Below are positions 19,976 to 31,021 of a stretch of DNA of 64,000 nt, one piece after another (position 1 is the stretch's first letter; each line of letters begins with the position of its first letter). This DNA comes from Trichoplusia ni (taxonomy: Eukaryota > Arthropoda > Insecta > Lepidoptera > Noctuidae), in the NCBI RefSeq assembly GCF_003590095.1, contig NC_039505.1, positions 310,001-374,000 on the forward strand, in the 5' to 3' direction. The position numbers and the translations under genes are program-made. The notes below the pieces were generated by a model that did not search any database, was not told the origin of the DNA, and saw only the letters and a list, made by a program, of their open reading frames with translations.

Positions 19976-21777
19976 TTGCATGGATTGAAAGTTATTCATC
20001 AAAACATGCAAGGTCTCTCCGGCAAAGAATTAGAATTAAGTTTATTTATTGAAAATTACGATGTTCAGGTGTTATGTTTAACTGAACACTGGTTAAAAGA
20101 CTACGAGGTGGCGGTATTTAATAGCGTCCATTATTCCATACAGAGTGCGTTTGTAAGAAAGAGTGCTATTCGCGGAGGGTCACTTATTATTGTTTCAAAC
20201 GAAATTAAAAGTAAAGAACGTCCTGATATTGTTAACCTTTCTGTCGAGCGCACTATTGAACTGTCCTGTGTGGAACTAGAGCAATACATAATAATTTGTG
20301 TGTACAGACCCCCTTCAAGTGATTTTAATTTATTCGAGTCTGTTATGGAAGATTCGCTTTCTAAAGTTAAATGTAATAATAAACAAGTTATAGTTTGTGG
20401 GGACTTCAATGTAAATATTCTAGAATTAGCTCCAATTTCTATCCGACTTTTGAACTTGTTCAAGTCCTTTAATTTAAAGAATCTTTTTTGCGAACCAACT
20501 AGGTTTACGGCCTCTTCTGCAACTTGCATAGATAATATATTTAGTAGTTGTGAAGCAAATAAAACATTACTCTTAACTGATATTACTTCTGACCACTGTG
20601 GCCAACTTGCTTGTTTTCCCCAGTTACTTTTTAATAAATTTATTAAGGTGGTCAGTAGACCTTACACAGCGCATCGTTGTTCCCGTTTTAAAAACAATAT
20701 CAAGTCCAAATTGCGGCCATCACTTTTGGACTCCTCTAACCCTAATGCCGCTTATGGAGCATTTTTTAATGTAGTTAAAAGCGAGTTTGACGTAACTTTT
20801 AAGTGTAAAACTAGGCAAGTCAAGTGCAGTTCTGCTGCCTCATTTAACCAATGGGCCACTACTGGTATCTACAAGAGTCGAAGTAGGCTGTATGAGTTAT
20901 ATGGCATGAAAAAATATAAATTTGACACAGATTTTATAGATTATGTTAGAAATTATTCAAAAAATTTTAAGAAGGTTTGTAACTCTGCTAAGTCTAAGTA
21001 TATCAGCGAAAAATAAAAAACTCTTTAAATAAAGTAAAAGCCACGTGGAATATTATTAATCAAGAAACTGGCAAAGCTACGAAACGTGACAATAACTTAG
21101 AGATTTTAACCAACAATAAATTAGTTACTGAAGCTAATGAAATCGCCACTATTTTCAATAATTTTTTTGCTGATATACCAATAACAACAACGAGTGCTTT
21201 AAAATCATCATCACTTGATGCAAAAAACTTATTACGAAATTGCGTGCCCAGCTGTGATTCTTCTTTTAGTTTCGAATATGTGACTCCATTAGACATTACC
21301 AATGTTTTTAAATCACTTAGTCAAAAGAAAACCGAAGATCTTTGGGGCTTCTCGGTTAAACTCCTAAGTAACATAATAAACATTGTTGCACCCTCTTTAG
21401 CCGTCGTCTTTAATAAATGCGTAGACGTAGGTGTCTTCCCGGACTTAATGAAGCATAGTAAAGTCATGCCGTTATTTAAGGCAGGTAGTAGAAGTGATAT
21501 TAGTAATTTCAGACCTATATCAATTTTACCAGCGTTCAGCAAGATTTTTGAAAAAATAATGTTAAAACAACTTCTACATTATTTCAATGACAAGACCCTC
21601 TTACATAGCGAGCAATACGGTTTTACAAAGGGACGTTCAACTACCGATGCCGGTGTAGCTTTACTAAAACACATCTACGAAGCTTGGGAGAACTCTCAGA
21701 ACGCTATTGGCGTGTTCTGTGACCTTTCAAAGGCATTCGGTTGCGTCCGGCACGACTCATTAATATGCAAACTCGAA
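19976..21777 (+). pseudogene. LINE 1 ORF2: endonuclease and first part of RT
   Basis: 19976-21016 codes for an apurinic-like endonuclease (EEP fold): VIHQNMQGLSGKE, LCLTEHWL, GGSLIIVS, CVYRPPSS, VVCGDFN-type VCGDFNVNI and the SDH box TSDHCGQ. This enzyme nicks the target for priming. After a frame change at about 21015 the RT begins (FRPISILPAFSKIFEKIM, EQYGFTKGRSTTDA, VFCDLSKAFGCV). The first catalytic Asp is in CDLSKAF. It ends where the minus-strand LINE was inserted. Confidence 0.9.
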
Positions 21778-21936
21778 TATCAAATCAAATCAAATCATTT
21801 ATTCATTTGCGAATATGGGTACATAGAAGTTCTTAAATATTATAATACTGCACATTGACCATATCCCACCTACAAAGGCATGCAAACTACACAATTTTAA
21901 AAATCACTGCAGACATAAAACATTGTTTTGTTAAAT

Positions 21937-23770
21937 CTAAATCTTATACAATCTTAAGTTATCCTCTAGGTATTCTGCCACATTGTAATATGCTTTTCTT
22001 AATAATAATATCTTGACACTAATCTTAAATCTATCTATATTTGTTATTTCCCGAACGGATTTTGGTAAATGGTTATAGATACGTGGAGCCATACATAAAA
22101 TGCTTTTGTTAAATAGTGCTGTCTTGTTTTCTGGTAAACTTATATTATAATTTAATCTTTGGCTTTTTAACTTTTTGAAGTAGTGCATGTTTTTTCTAAC
22201 GAACATTAAAACCTCTAATATGTATATGCATGGTAGTGTGAGTATACTTAATTCTAAAAATGATGGCTTACAACTCTCTGTTTGCTTAATATTGGTAATG
22301 GCTCGAATACATTTCTTTTGCGCTTTAAAGGCAGCTTCTTTATCAGTGGAGTTGCCCCAAAAAATAACACAGTACTTTAAAAGTGGTGCAACATAGCCGT
22401 GATATGCTGTAATTAAAGTTGACCTATTGACCATTTGCCTACGTATATACAATGCATAAGAGTATTTATTTAATTTAGAGCATAGCTGTTGAATATGATG
22501 TTTGAAGTTTAAATTATTATCTATATTTACACCTAGGAACTTTGTGGCATTTACTTCATTTATATTTTCATTTTTGTAAATAATGTTCATGTTTGTAATT
22601 TTATTAACTTTGTTTCTAAATGTCATGAGATTAGTTTTGCCAAGATTAATATGTAAATTATTTGCTTCTAACCAATCTATAATATTGTTTAGAGTCGTAT
22701 TAATGTCTGATTCCATTTGCAATCTGTTGTCGCCGGTGAAAAGGATTGTACTATCATCAGCAAATAAAACTGTGTTGTATTTTGTTATCTTAGGAAGGTC
22801 GTTTATATGTATATATAATAAAGAGAAGTGGACCAAGTACACTCCCTTGTGGAACACCTGATGTAACCATTCTACATGCTGATGAGTAGTGTACTATTTT
22901 TTTTACATATGGACATACTCTAGTCACTTGAGTTATTTGTGTTCTATTTGATAAGTAAGATTTGATTAATTCATGAATATTCCCTCTGACCCCGTAGGCG
23001 CATAACTTATCAAGCAAAATTTGGTGATTTACATAATCGAAGGCCTTTGTAAGGTCCATATATAGTGCACAGGTTTGCTTACCCTTATCCATTTGGGTGT
23101 ATGTAGTTTGGAGAAAATTATATACAGCTATGTCAATTGACTTGTTTTTGCGAAAACCAACTTGCTCACTACAAAATAGATTATTTGCCTCAAAATATTT
23201 ATAAATGCTATCATGTATAACTTTCTCAAATATCTTTGATAAAACTGGCACTAGAGCTATTGGGCGATAACAGCTCATGTCGTATATGTCCTTTTTCTTA
23301 AATAGTGGCTTTATCACTGTTAACTTTAACTTACTCGGAAATTCTCCCTTTAAAATACTAAGGTTAATTATATGACTCAGAATATGTGACAGTTTTACAG
23401 AAACATGTTTCAGAATTTTGGTTGATAAATTATCATAGCCGGTACTATTTGTATTCTTTAAATTTCTAATTATGTCATCAACATCTTGTGGTATAGTCGG
23501 AAACATAAACATTGACCTTGATTCAGGCTGAATATGGTATTTAGTGTGATTTGGTAAAGAACTTGTGTCTTGATCTATGTAAAAGTTATTAAAATGGTTA
23601 GCGATTTCTTCAGGGTCAATTATTGAATTACCATTGACAGTTATTTCTTGGATTTGATCTTTTGGTAAATTGGTTTTATTAGCATTGATTATCTTCCAAG
23701 TAGCTTGTGATTTATTACGAGCAGATTTAATGTATTCATCATTACGAGACTTTTGGGTAAGCTTGATAAT
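21937..23770 (-). pseudogene. LINE 2 ORF2: reverse transcriptase
   Basis: Minus-strand RT with YRPIALVPVLSKIFEKVI, QVGFRKNKSIDIA, the Asp-bearing YMDLTKAFDYV, SGVPQGSVLGPLLFIIY, then after a frame change the catalytic LFADDST, KFLGVNIDNNL and a C-terminal domain (GNSTDKEAAFKAQKKC, PRIYNHLPKSV, RKAYYNVAEYL). The frame change lies at about 22810 in a TATA-rich run and is the only break in the RT. The gene ends at 21937 and has no RNase H. The C-terminal AFKAQKKC stretch recurs in the fragment at 56969. Confidence 0.92.
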
Positions 23771-23780
23771 ACGATTTAAT

Positions 23781-24028
23781 AATAATAATAATAAATAATA
23801 AATAAATGCGGACAACATCACATACATTGTTCTGAATCCAAAGTAAGTTGCTAAAGCACTTGTGTTATGGAATTCAGATACAACGAAGGTACCACAAACA
23901 CCCAGACCCGAGACAATGTACAAATGTGAATTTTTTACATTGACCCGACCGGGGGATCGAACCCGGACCTCAGAGCTAGCGACACCTTGAAACCGGTGCG
24001 TACGCCACTCGACCACGGAGGTCGTCAG
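23781..24028 (-). mobile_element. tRNA-derived SINE in LINE 2
   Basis: The minus strand starts with a tRNA-like head: A box TGGTCGAGTGGCG and B box GGGTTCGATCC, the internal promoter of RNA polymerase III. A body of about 150 bp and an AAT/TTA-rich tail follow. CGATTTAAT is duplicated at 23772-23780 and 24029-24037, which fixes both ends. The head has extra bases compared with a true tRNA and the 3' half runs on, so this is a SINE and not a tRNA gene. Confidence 0.88.
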
Positions 24029-25013
24029 CGATTTAATCGTGATGATAATGATACGAAACTAGACTTGTTGGACTCCGTTGGTTTTTTCCTATATTCCCAT
24101 AAAAGCTCCCTTTTACGTTTGCAGCATACTTTAAGACCCTTTGTATCCATTTCGGTCGTGACTTGGCAAATATTTTTATTTCTATTGTTGGAAAACAGAG
24201 ATATAGAACAGGCAAAAAAGGTCATAAAATTCATTAAATGCTACATTTGGTTCAGAGCTCTCAAAAACATCAGTAAATCTGAGGGGAATTTATGCATTCT
24301 TTAAATTTATTAATATTTTCTTTAGAATAATCACGTTTTTCCATATTCCACGATTTAAGAATAAAACTAGCTCTGATTGGACATTTGAGCATCTGCGCTG
24401 TGTGGTCTGATAATGCTAGTTCAGTGACCTTTGCTGTACATCCTTTGATGTTAAATATTATGTTATCAATACATGTCTTACTTGGACAATCGTGTCGGTT
24501 CTTTAATGCCTAATTTTAAATTATAACTTTCTATAATTTGCCGAAATGTAGTTGATTCATATGTTTTTTGAGCATATTAATGTTGAAGTCACCGCAAACT
24601 ATTACTCTTTTTTTATTGTAACAAAATCGTCTTAAAAGAGAATTGATATTTGAAAAAGAAATTATTTATATCTTCTGCACTCGATCTCGGGGGCCTATAG
24701 ATGCAAATTATTAATATTTTATGTTCAGTTAATTCTATACCTGAGCATTCAATGATGTTTCAATCGAATATTTACTAATTTCATGTAATGGAATATATTG
24801 TAGAGATTTTTTTACCAGGATACAAGATCCACCGCGTCGGTTTTTTCTACAAAAACAAGAACCCAGTTTATACTGAATGTTTAAAATACTTAAGTCATTT
24901 AAAATCATATTGTGTTCTGTAACGCACAAGACATCTATAGGTGTTCGTTCATTATCAAAAGTTAATGATAAGAGATCGGACTTGGCGATTAAGCCATTTA
25001 TATTTTGGTGCAA
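24029..25013 (-). pseudogene. LINE 2 ORF2: endonuclease, decayed
   Basis: 24735-25013 reads MHQNINGLIAKSD, VLCVTEHN and RRGGSCILVK, the first motifs of an EEP endonuclease. Further on CIYRPPRSS and ALSDHTAQ appear in other frames, separated by several indels and stops. The domain is present along its length but is broken, so this copy is not autonomous. Confidence 0.82.
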
Positions 25014-25026
25014 TATTGTTAGGTAA

Positions 25027-26274
25027 TTATAGACGCAAAAGCTGATTTGAAGTAGAAGTTAGGTTCTCATTTTGTAATGTCTGCGAAAAATTATTATTTA
25101 TTTTATTATTTACCAAAGAGACCTGAGGACTTATATTATTATTTACTTTTTTAAAATAGTAAGGTATTGTTCCTGGATTGCATTGATTAGTTTTATTATC
25201 TGTAAGTGTAGTTTTGGTTGTGTTAATATCGTTAGAATTTACATAACAAGCATCTAAATAATTAATATATTTTTTTAATTTTTGAAAAATTATATAAATC
25301 CCGAAATTGTTTATTTTGCCCGTATTTTTGGAGAACATGGCATATGTGTATTTTAGGTGTTTATTAGAATCAAATATGAACGCATATTCGAAAATTTCGT
25401 TACTTAAATGTAGATGATGGTTAAATGCTTCAACTCTCTTATTAAACAGAATTACATTGTTATGCAGTTTAAAATTAGGGGCGCAGATAATGACATTAGT
25501 ATGTGTTATTGTTTCGAGCTTACTCTTCATGTAGTTAACTAATTTTTCGTAGTTTGTGGATACAAGAAAGTCCTTCTCACCTATAAGAATTATACAATAA
25601 TCTTCAAAAGTGTAATTTAAAACCTTAATTTCCAATGTTGATAGAAGATCCGATAAACTTGCATTTGGCATGCAGTAATGACATATTTTTGCATTCTCAA
25701 AAGTATGTTCCGCAGTTTCTAAGATATTATTAACATTATTGCTACTTATTATACAATATTTTTTGAGGATTCTTCTTTCATAAATACTTGAGTAACATTG
25801 TTTAGTTGATTTTGAAATGCGTTGAGAAAACGATGCGTCCTCTGTGTTTGGCAGATTCTTCGAAGCCTCAGGCATATTAGCTGCAGTGTTGTTTAAATCA
25901 TATTCAGTTGACGGTAATGTAGGTGACAGTAGTGCGGAACATTTTGGTGGTGTACTACATCTTTTATTTCGTTGTTCTTCCATTGTTTCTGTTATTAATG
26001 AAGTTTTAAGGTCTTGGTTTTCGGAGCGTAAATGTTTTATTTCTTCTTGAGCATTCGTTAATTGAAGTATGAGGGATTCTATTTGAAGCTTGAGTTGACA
26101 AATTTGCTCACTTTCGTCGTCCGTTAGGTCTTCATTTAATTTCAAAGATGTGTTAGTAGCGCCATCTAGCGTTGCCCCACTCATATCATTATATTCCTCA
26201 CTTTGTGATATTGGTGAGTGATTTGTAGACCTTGTTTTGCTGGTTCTAAACGTGATATTTTCAAAGAAATTCAT
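25027..26274 (-). CDS. LINE 2 ORF1: coiled coil and SGNH-hydrolase-like protein
   Basis: Open frame of 415 codons. Residues about 50-95 form a leucine-rich coiled coil (LKLQIESLILQLTNAQEEI). Residues about 170-345 resemble the esterase-like (SGNH) domain of ORF1 in CR1-like elements (VIICAPNF, VEAFNHHLHLSNE). The rest is Asn/Thr-rich. ORF1 proteins bind element RNA in a ribonucleoprotein, and the coiled coil probably gives self-association. The frame has no stop and ends 13 bp before the ORF2 endonuclease, but no catalytic Ser-His pair is obvious. The assignment rests on position and architecture. Confidence 0.65.
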   Translation of the reverse strand: MNFFENITFRTSKTRSTNHSPISQSEEYNDMSGATLDGATNTSLKLNEDLTDDESEQICQLKLQIESLILQLTNAQEEIKHLRSENQDLKTSLITETMEEQRNKRCSTPPKCSALLSPTLPSTEYDLNNTAANMPEASKNLPNTEDASFSQRISKSTKQCYSSIYERRILKKYCIISSNNVNNILETAEHTFENAKICHYCMPNASLSDLLSTLEIKVLNYTFEDYCIILIGEKDFLVSTNYEKLVNYMKSKLETITHTNVIICAPNFKLHNNVILFNKRVEAFNHHLHLSNEIFEYAFIFDSNKHLKYTYAMFSKNTGKINNFGIYIIFQKLKKYINYLDACYVNSNDINTTKTTLTDNKTNQCNPGTIPYYFKKVNNNISPQVSLVNNKINNNFSQTLQNENLTSTSNQLLRL

Positions 26275-27052
26275 TCTTATAACTGGTATAGAAATTTAAT
26301 AATACGAAAAGAGATTTCAAATTTTACTTGGTTTCGAACGTGCGACCAGTTGATCGATGACCATCAGTAGAAGTAAAAAGCGGACCTCAAATTCACTTGA
26401 CCATCACAACATTAATAAAGTAGCTCAAATTTTCCTTCCTATAGTTGAGGTTTATTTCCAAACAATGACGGTTAATGGAAAAAACGAATTTGCATTTATG
26501 AATTGTAAACAACTTTTCAAATTATTTGGTAAATTTATAAATGTTTGTTATTTCACTCAATACGACGATTTTAATGTTCGGATAGTACTGTATAACTGTT
26601 TTGCGGGTTTTAATGAGTTGTTCAAGTTAATTTCACTTCATAAACAACAGGTAATAGCGGTTGCAATTCAAATTACTGTATGAATCACTTTGGCACTTAT
26701 TTTTCGATTTTTCACTGTTACTATTATTTTATCACTATGATTCGTTTATTGTTTTATAATGTTTGTAAATAAGGGGTTTTTTATGAAAGTTAAACTTTGT
26801 TTTAGTTTGAAAACAGTCACTTTTTGTATTGTTTTGTCATTGCTCACAAAAATTTAAAGTTTTTTTTTTTTCTTATATTTCCACTTTTTCTGTACATTAA
26901 CACTTACACAATTACTGTGACTTAATAACTACTGAAAGTTTTATGTATGGACTAAGTTTCATACACTTTTATGCACTATTTATATTTTTAAAGGGTTTTT
27001 ATTTACGGAGCACTTTCACTTTACGTTTGTCCACGTGCAGCGCCACCTAGCG
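26275..27052 (-). other. LINE 2 5' untranslated region
   Basis: AT-rich sequence between the ORF1 start and the insertion border, ending with CGCTAGGTGGCGCTGCACG on the minus strand. A plus-strand frame of 108 codons (26357-26683) overlaps it, but I see no family match. The region should carry the internal promoter of the LINE. Confidence 0.55.
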
Positions 27053-28096
27053 ATTATGGTATCAAAAATAGATCACTGGATTTAATTAATTCCTATTTGA
27101 GTGATAGGGTCCAATGTGTAGATGTTAATGGTAATAAGTCCACTGGACTACCTGTGAAACTAGGGGTACCCCAAGGTTCAATACTCGGCCCATTTTTATT
27201 TTTAGTTTATATTAATGACTTACCATTCTCTTTAAAAGGCATATGTGACGTTGTGCTGTTTGCAGACGATACTTCTTTAATATTTAAAGTTAACAGAAAC
27301 AGAAATGACTTTAAAGAAGTAAATAGTGCACTTACTCGGGTCACACATTGGTTTTCAGTTAATAATTTAGTTTTGAATGCCAAAAAAACCAAATGTGTTA
27401 AATTCGCGATGCCTAATGTTAAGAATCTTGGGCCAGATATTGTTATAAATAATGAAGTGCTAGAGACTGTAGAATCAACGGTTTTTCTCGGCATTACAGT
27501 TGATGCAAAATTAAAATGGACGGCGCATATTGCTTACCTGGCGAATAAACTCAGCTCTGCCGCTTATGCGGTTAGAAAAGTTAGGCAGATTACTGACGTG
27601 GACACAGCTCGTCTTGTTTATTTCAGCTACTTCCACAGCGTTATGTCCTATGGCATACTTCTGTGGGGTAAGGCGGCTGATATCGAAGCGATATTCGTCT
27701 TACAAAAGCGAGCTGTCAGATCCATTTATCAGCTAGGCTCTAGAGTTTCTCTTAGGGAGCGGTTTAAAGAGATGCCTCATTTTAACGGTAGCATCCCAAT
27801 TTATTTTAGATAATATACTATTGATACGAAAAAATCTTCACTTTTACTCGAAAAACAGTGATATACATAGTATAAATACACGGAATAAACATAAGTTAAT
27901 TGGTACATCGCACCGTTTACACAGGGTACACAACTCATTTGTGGGATTTAGTGTTCGCCTCTACAATAAACTACCTCTCACTTTATTGGAACTGCCTTTT
28001 AGCTCATTTAAAACAACCATTAAGGATAAACTATGCAAGAAGGCTTATTATACAATAAATGATTATTTAAATGATAAAAATAGTTGGTCGCCGTGA
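27053..28096 (+). pseudogene. LINE 1 ORF2: second part of RT
   Basis: The RT resumes right after the nested LINE, with LINSYLSDR, GVPQGSILGPFLFLVYIND and the catalytic box LFADDTS, then the thumb (VFLGITVDAKLKW) and the C-terminal FYNKLPLTL/KKAYYTINDYL motifs up to a stop at 28096. A frame change near 27775 divides the ORF. No RNase H follows. Confidence 0.9.
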
Positions 28097-28812
28097 TTTA
28101 CACAGACGGTTTAGTGTGGATTAATGTTTGACGTGTATGATTAGTATGTAATTTGATAGACATACTCTATGTGTGTAACATTGTGTTACCTATTTTGTTT
28201 TATTTTTAGTATAATTATACGCATACACGTATATATTATTTTTTTCAAATTTTGACATGTATAATTTTATTAATTATAAAATTCAATGATGTAGCAATTT
28301 ATGCCACCTCCGTGTTCAGGGCTGTGCCAGGTAAATCAACGTTTGGGGTATTTCTTTCTTTGAGTTTTATTTTATTAGCCGGCAGCAGATACGTCATGCT
28401 CCCTTAGTCGTCACTGCCTGCGGTGGCGTCTTGGGTCGGGTCACCTCCTTCCCTCAAATATGGCGAGGGAGGTGATGGCTGACCCTTGCGTCATACTCGT
28501 GAACGGGTGCTGCTTGCGGTGACTGGTCGGTCTGCTGACCTTGGCCTTTGTACTTACAGTTAAATTTCGTATTGGATTAGACACTTTATTTGTTATTGTT
28601 CTGTATAATAATAATAATAATTTTGTAATGGGAATGACAGCGTGCTGCTGGGGAGTTTGTTGCACCGTTTCTTCTCTCACAGCAAAAGCACTTAGGAAGC
28701 GGTGATGGGTGGGCGAAACTGGGTGCTGTCCAATGTAACTTGACCTTCAAAAAGTGCTACTTAGTAGCCTAATTTGAATAAATGAATTTTGATTTTGATT
28801 TTGATTTTGAAA
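28097..28812 (+). other. LINE 1 3' untranslated region and ATTTTG tail
   Basis: About 700 bp without coding sense. It contains an AAT repeat (28608-28622), a GC-richer block and a terminal AATAAATG followed by ATTTTG repeats. Similar ends occur at 59700-59736. Confidence 0.75.
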
Positions 28813-28912
28813 CAATATTCGTAAAACACGTATCAGCGCCATCTATCTATTACACGTTGTAACATAATCTATCAAGGGAGGATTATCAATATTTCAAAAT
28901 TAGTACACTTTT

Positions 28913-30507
28913 TTGCCGAAGTGCGCCACCGCTGCACCGTTTTCCCGTTGGAAAGACACTTCAACTCGATGTCTCAGTGACGTAGGTACTTTAAGCATGT
29001 GTGCGTGTGACAGACTCGTAGTCATNNNNNNNNNNNNNNNNNNNNNNNNNNNNNNNNNNNNNNNNNNNNNNNNNNNNNNNNNNNNNNNNNNNNNNNNNNN
29101 NNNNNNNNNNNNNNNNNNNNNNNNNNNNNNNNNNNNNNNNNNNNNNNNNNNNNNNNNNNNNNNNNNNNNNNNNNNNNNNNNNNNNNNNNNNNNNNNNNNN
29201 NNNNNNNNNNNNNNNNNNNNNNNNNNNNNNNNNNNNNNNNNNNNNNNNNNNNNNNNNNNNNNNNNNNNNNNNNNNNNNNNNNNNNNNNNNNNNNNNNNNN
29301 NNNNNNNNNNNNNNNNNNNNNNNNNNNNNNNNNNNNNNNNNNNNNNNNNNNNNNNNNNNNNNNNNNNNNNNNNNNNNNNNNNNNNNNNNNNNNNNNNNNN
29401 NNNNNNNNNNNNNNNNNNNNNNNNNNNNNNNNNNNNNNNNNNNNNNNNNNNNNNNNNNNNNNNNNNNNNNNNNNNNNNNNNNNNNNNNNNNNNNNNNNNN
29501 NNNNNNNNNNNNNNNNNNNNNNNNNNNNNNNNNNNNNNNNNNNNNNNNNNNNNNNNNNNNNNNNNNNNNNNNNNNNNNNNNNNNNNNNNNNNNNNNNNNN
29601 NNNNNNNNNNNNNNNNNNNNNNNNNNNNNNNNNNNNNNNNNNNNNNNNNNNNNNNNNNNNNNNNNNNNNNNNNNNNNNNNNNNNNNNNNNNNNNNNNNNN
29701 NNNNNNNNNNNNNNNNNNNNNNNNNNNNNNNNNNNNNNNNNNNNNNNNNNNNNNNNNNNNNNNNNNNNNNNNNNNNNNNNNNNNNNNNNNNNNNNNNNNN
29801 NNNNNNNNNNNNNNNNNNNNNNNNNNNNNNNNNNNNNNNNNNNNNNNNNNNNNNNNNNNNNNNNNNNNNNNNNNNNNNNNNNNNNNNNNNNNNNNNNNNN
29901 NNNNNNNNNNNNNNNNNNNNNNNNNNNNNNNNNNNNNNNNNNNNNNNNNNNNNNNNNNNNNNNNNNNNNNNNNNNNNNNNNNNNNNNNNNNNNNNNNNNN
30001 NNNNNNNNNNNNNNNNNNNNNNNNNGTCAAGAATTCAGATATAGTGTAACTGGTATCTTTAAGTGATTTCTTGGCATCCCCAAAAAGTTGGCGATGCTCG
30101 GTGGTGAAGAACCTCACAAGTATTGGCCTGGAACGCTTGCCTGATCCTAACCGGTGGCACACATGGATGTTCTCCCTGGAGAGCTCGTTCAACTTCAAGT
30201 TATCACGGAATACTTGAGAGACAACATCAAGCACCTTCCCATCTTTAACTTCTGGGACTCCATGGATTAAAAGCACCTTGCGCCGCATAATAGTTTCATG
30301 CCTGTCAAAACCATGTGAAAGTAGCTCCAATTGAGTTTTGAACTTTGAAAGACCTTGCATGACAAAGCTTTTGAAATCACTAAATTCTTGCCAGATTGAG
30401 GTTAGACTTGCAACTGATGTTGAAGCAGCAGAGGAGAAGGAGCCAGTGGTAGCAGATGTCAGCTTTGCTTCATAAGCAGCCATCTTTGTAGTGAAGAGGG
30501 ATTCCAA
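28913..30507 (-). pseudogene. ORF1-like protein of a retroelement, interrupted by the assembly gap
   Basis: From the Met at 30507 the minus strand codes for a coiled-coil/low-complexity start, then MRRKVLLIHGVPE, VCHRLGSG, RPILVRF and TISEFL just before the gap. The same layout (RGRRSILLLFGIPE, CHRMGRS, RPILVKL, TISEFL) is seen in the ORF1 at 33058-33779. This is an RNA-binding ORF1-type protein with a coiled coil and an RRM-like domain. The 1000 N bases conceal its C-terminus, and the 38 codons on the other side of the gap (28900-29025) cannot be linked with certainty. An ORF spanning the N run is not real evidence of coding. Confidence 0.55.
29026..30025. other. Assembly gap of 1000 N
   Basis: Exactly 1000 N, so probably a gap of unknown size. 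What it holds cannot be known. The ORF1-like gene on the minus strand enters it at 30025. Confidence 0.99.
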
Positions 30508-30769
30508 CTCTTGATGGTGATGAAATGCGGGGTCAAGGATGAAAGTTAAAGAGTAGCGTAAATGACTTGAAAACAGTTATTAGTGAGTAAAGGGGGGTCT
30601 ATTAAGCAACTGGGTCGGTCAAAACATTAAAATATTCTAGAATAAGATTAATAAATAGGAGCAAAAAAATATATATGTGTCTCACTGTGTCTACCCACAT
30701 ATCGGGTACATTACAAAAATAATAATACGAAACTATAAAAAAAATATTTTAACAATTCAAAATGTCGAT

Positions 30770-30846
30770 GCTGGGCAGTGAGACTTGATCCTAAGACGTT
30801 TACATAACCTGGCCATCGCTTTTCTACCTAAGCCACGGGCTTTGTT
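30770..30846 (-). mobile_element. Degenerate tRNA-like SINE head
   Basis: The minus strand reads AGCCCGTGGCTTAGGTAGA, resembling an A box, and 40 bases on AGGATCAAGTCTC, resembling a worn B box. The spacing suits a tRNA-derived SINE. Between the ORF1-like gene and the Copia start (30540-31021) I see nothing else. Confidence 0.4.
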
Positions 30847-31021
30847 TACAATATTGTTAAATTTGTGCTTTATGCTCTCCCCAACATTAAAGCGATTATT
30901 GTGAAGTTAACACTACTAAATAGACGGTGTGATACACTCGTTTCTTTTATGCACACCGACATGTATGTAAGTGTGCTCTGCCTGCTGAAATGCCTCTGCT
31001 GAAATGAGACAGAAAGGCTGA

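Larger units (their letters stand above)
21778..27052 (-). mobile_element. CR1-like LINE 2, nearly complete, nested in LINE 1
   Basis: Its 3' end on the minus strand is a short GATTT repeat (21778-21800). ORF2 runs 25013 to 21937, ORF1 lies at 25027-26274 and a 5' untranslated region of about 780 bp reaches 27052. It sits within the RT gene of LINE 1, whose coding sense resumes on both sides. Few target bases seem duplicated (only TAT is a candidate). A SINE is inserted between its endonuclease and RT. Confidence 0.88.
19390..28812 (+). mobile_element. CR1-like LINE 1, 5'-truncated, split by another LINE
   Basis: Plus-strand non-LTR retrotransposon with the end of ORF1, an ORF2 with endonuclease and RT, and a 3' end of AATAAATGAATTTTG followed by ATTTTG repeats (to 28812). 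It is interrupted within RT motif region A/B by an opposite-strand LINE at 21778-27052, after which the RT continues. The absence of RNase H and the tail suit the CR1 group. Confidence 0.88.

Noticed and set aside
23930..24023. tRNA gene on the minus strand
   Set aside because: The A and B boxes are good, but the sequence runs on into a SINE body with tail and a 9-bp target duplication, and the cloverleaf is not complete.
26357..26683. 108-codon plus-strand frame in the leader of LINE 2
   Set aside because: No known family, no supporting context, and it overlaps a region best explained as LINE 5' leader.
28913..30049. Long open frames across the N gap
   Set aside because: Stretches of N are not evidence of coding; only the parts outside the gap were considered.
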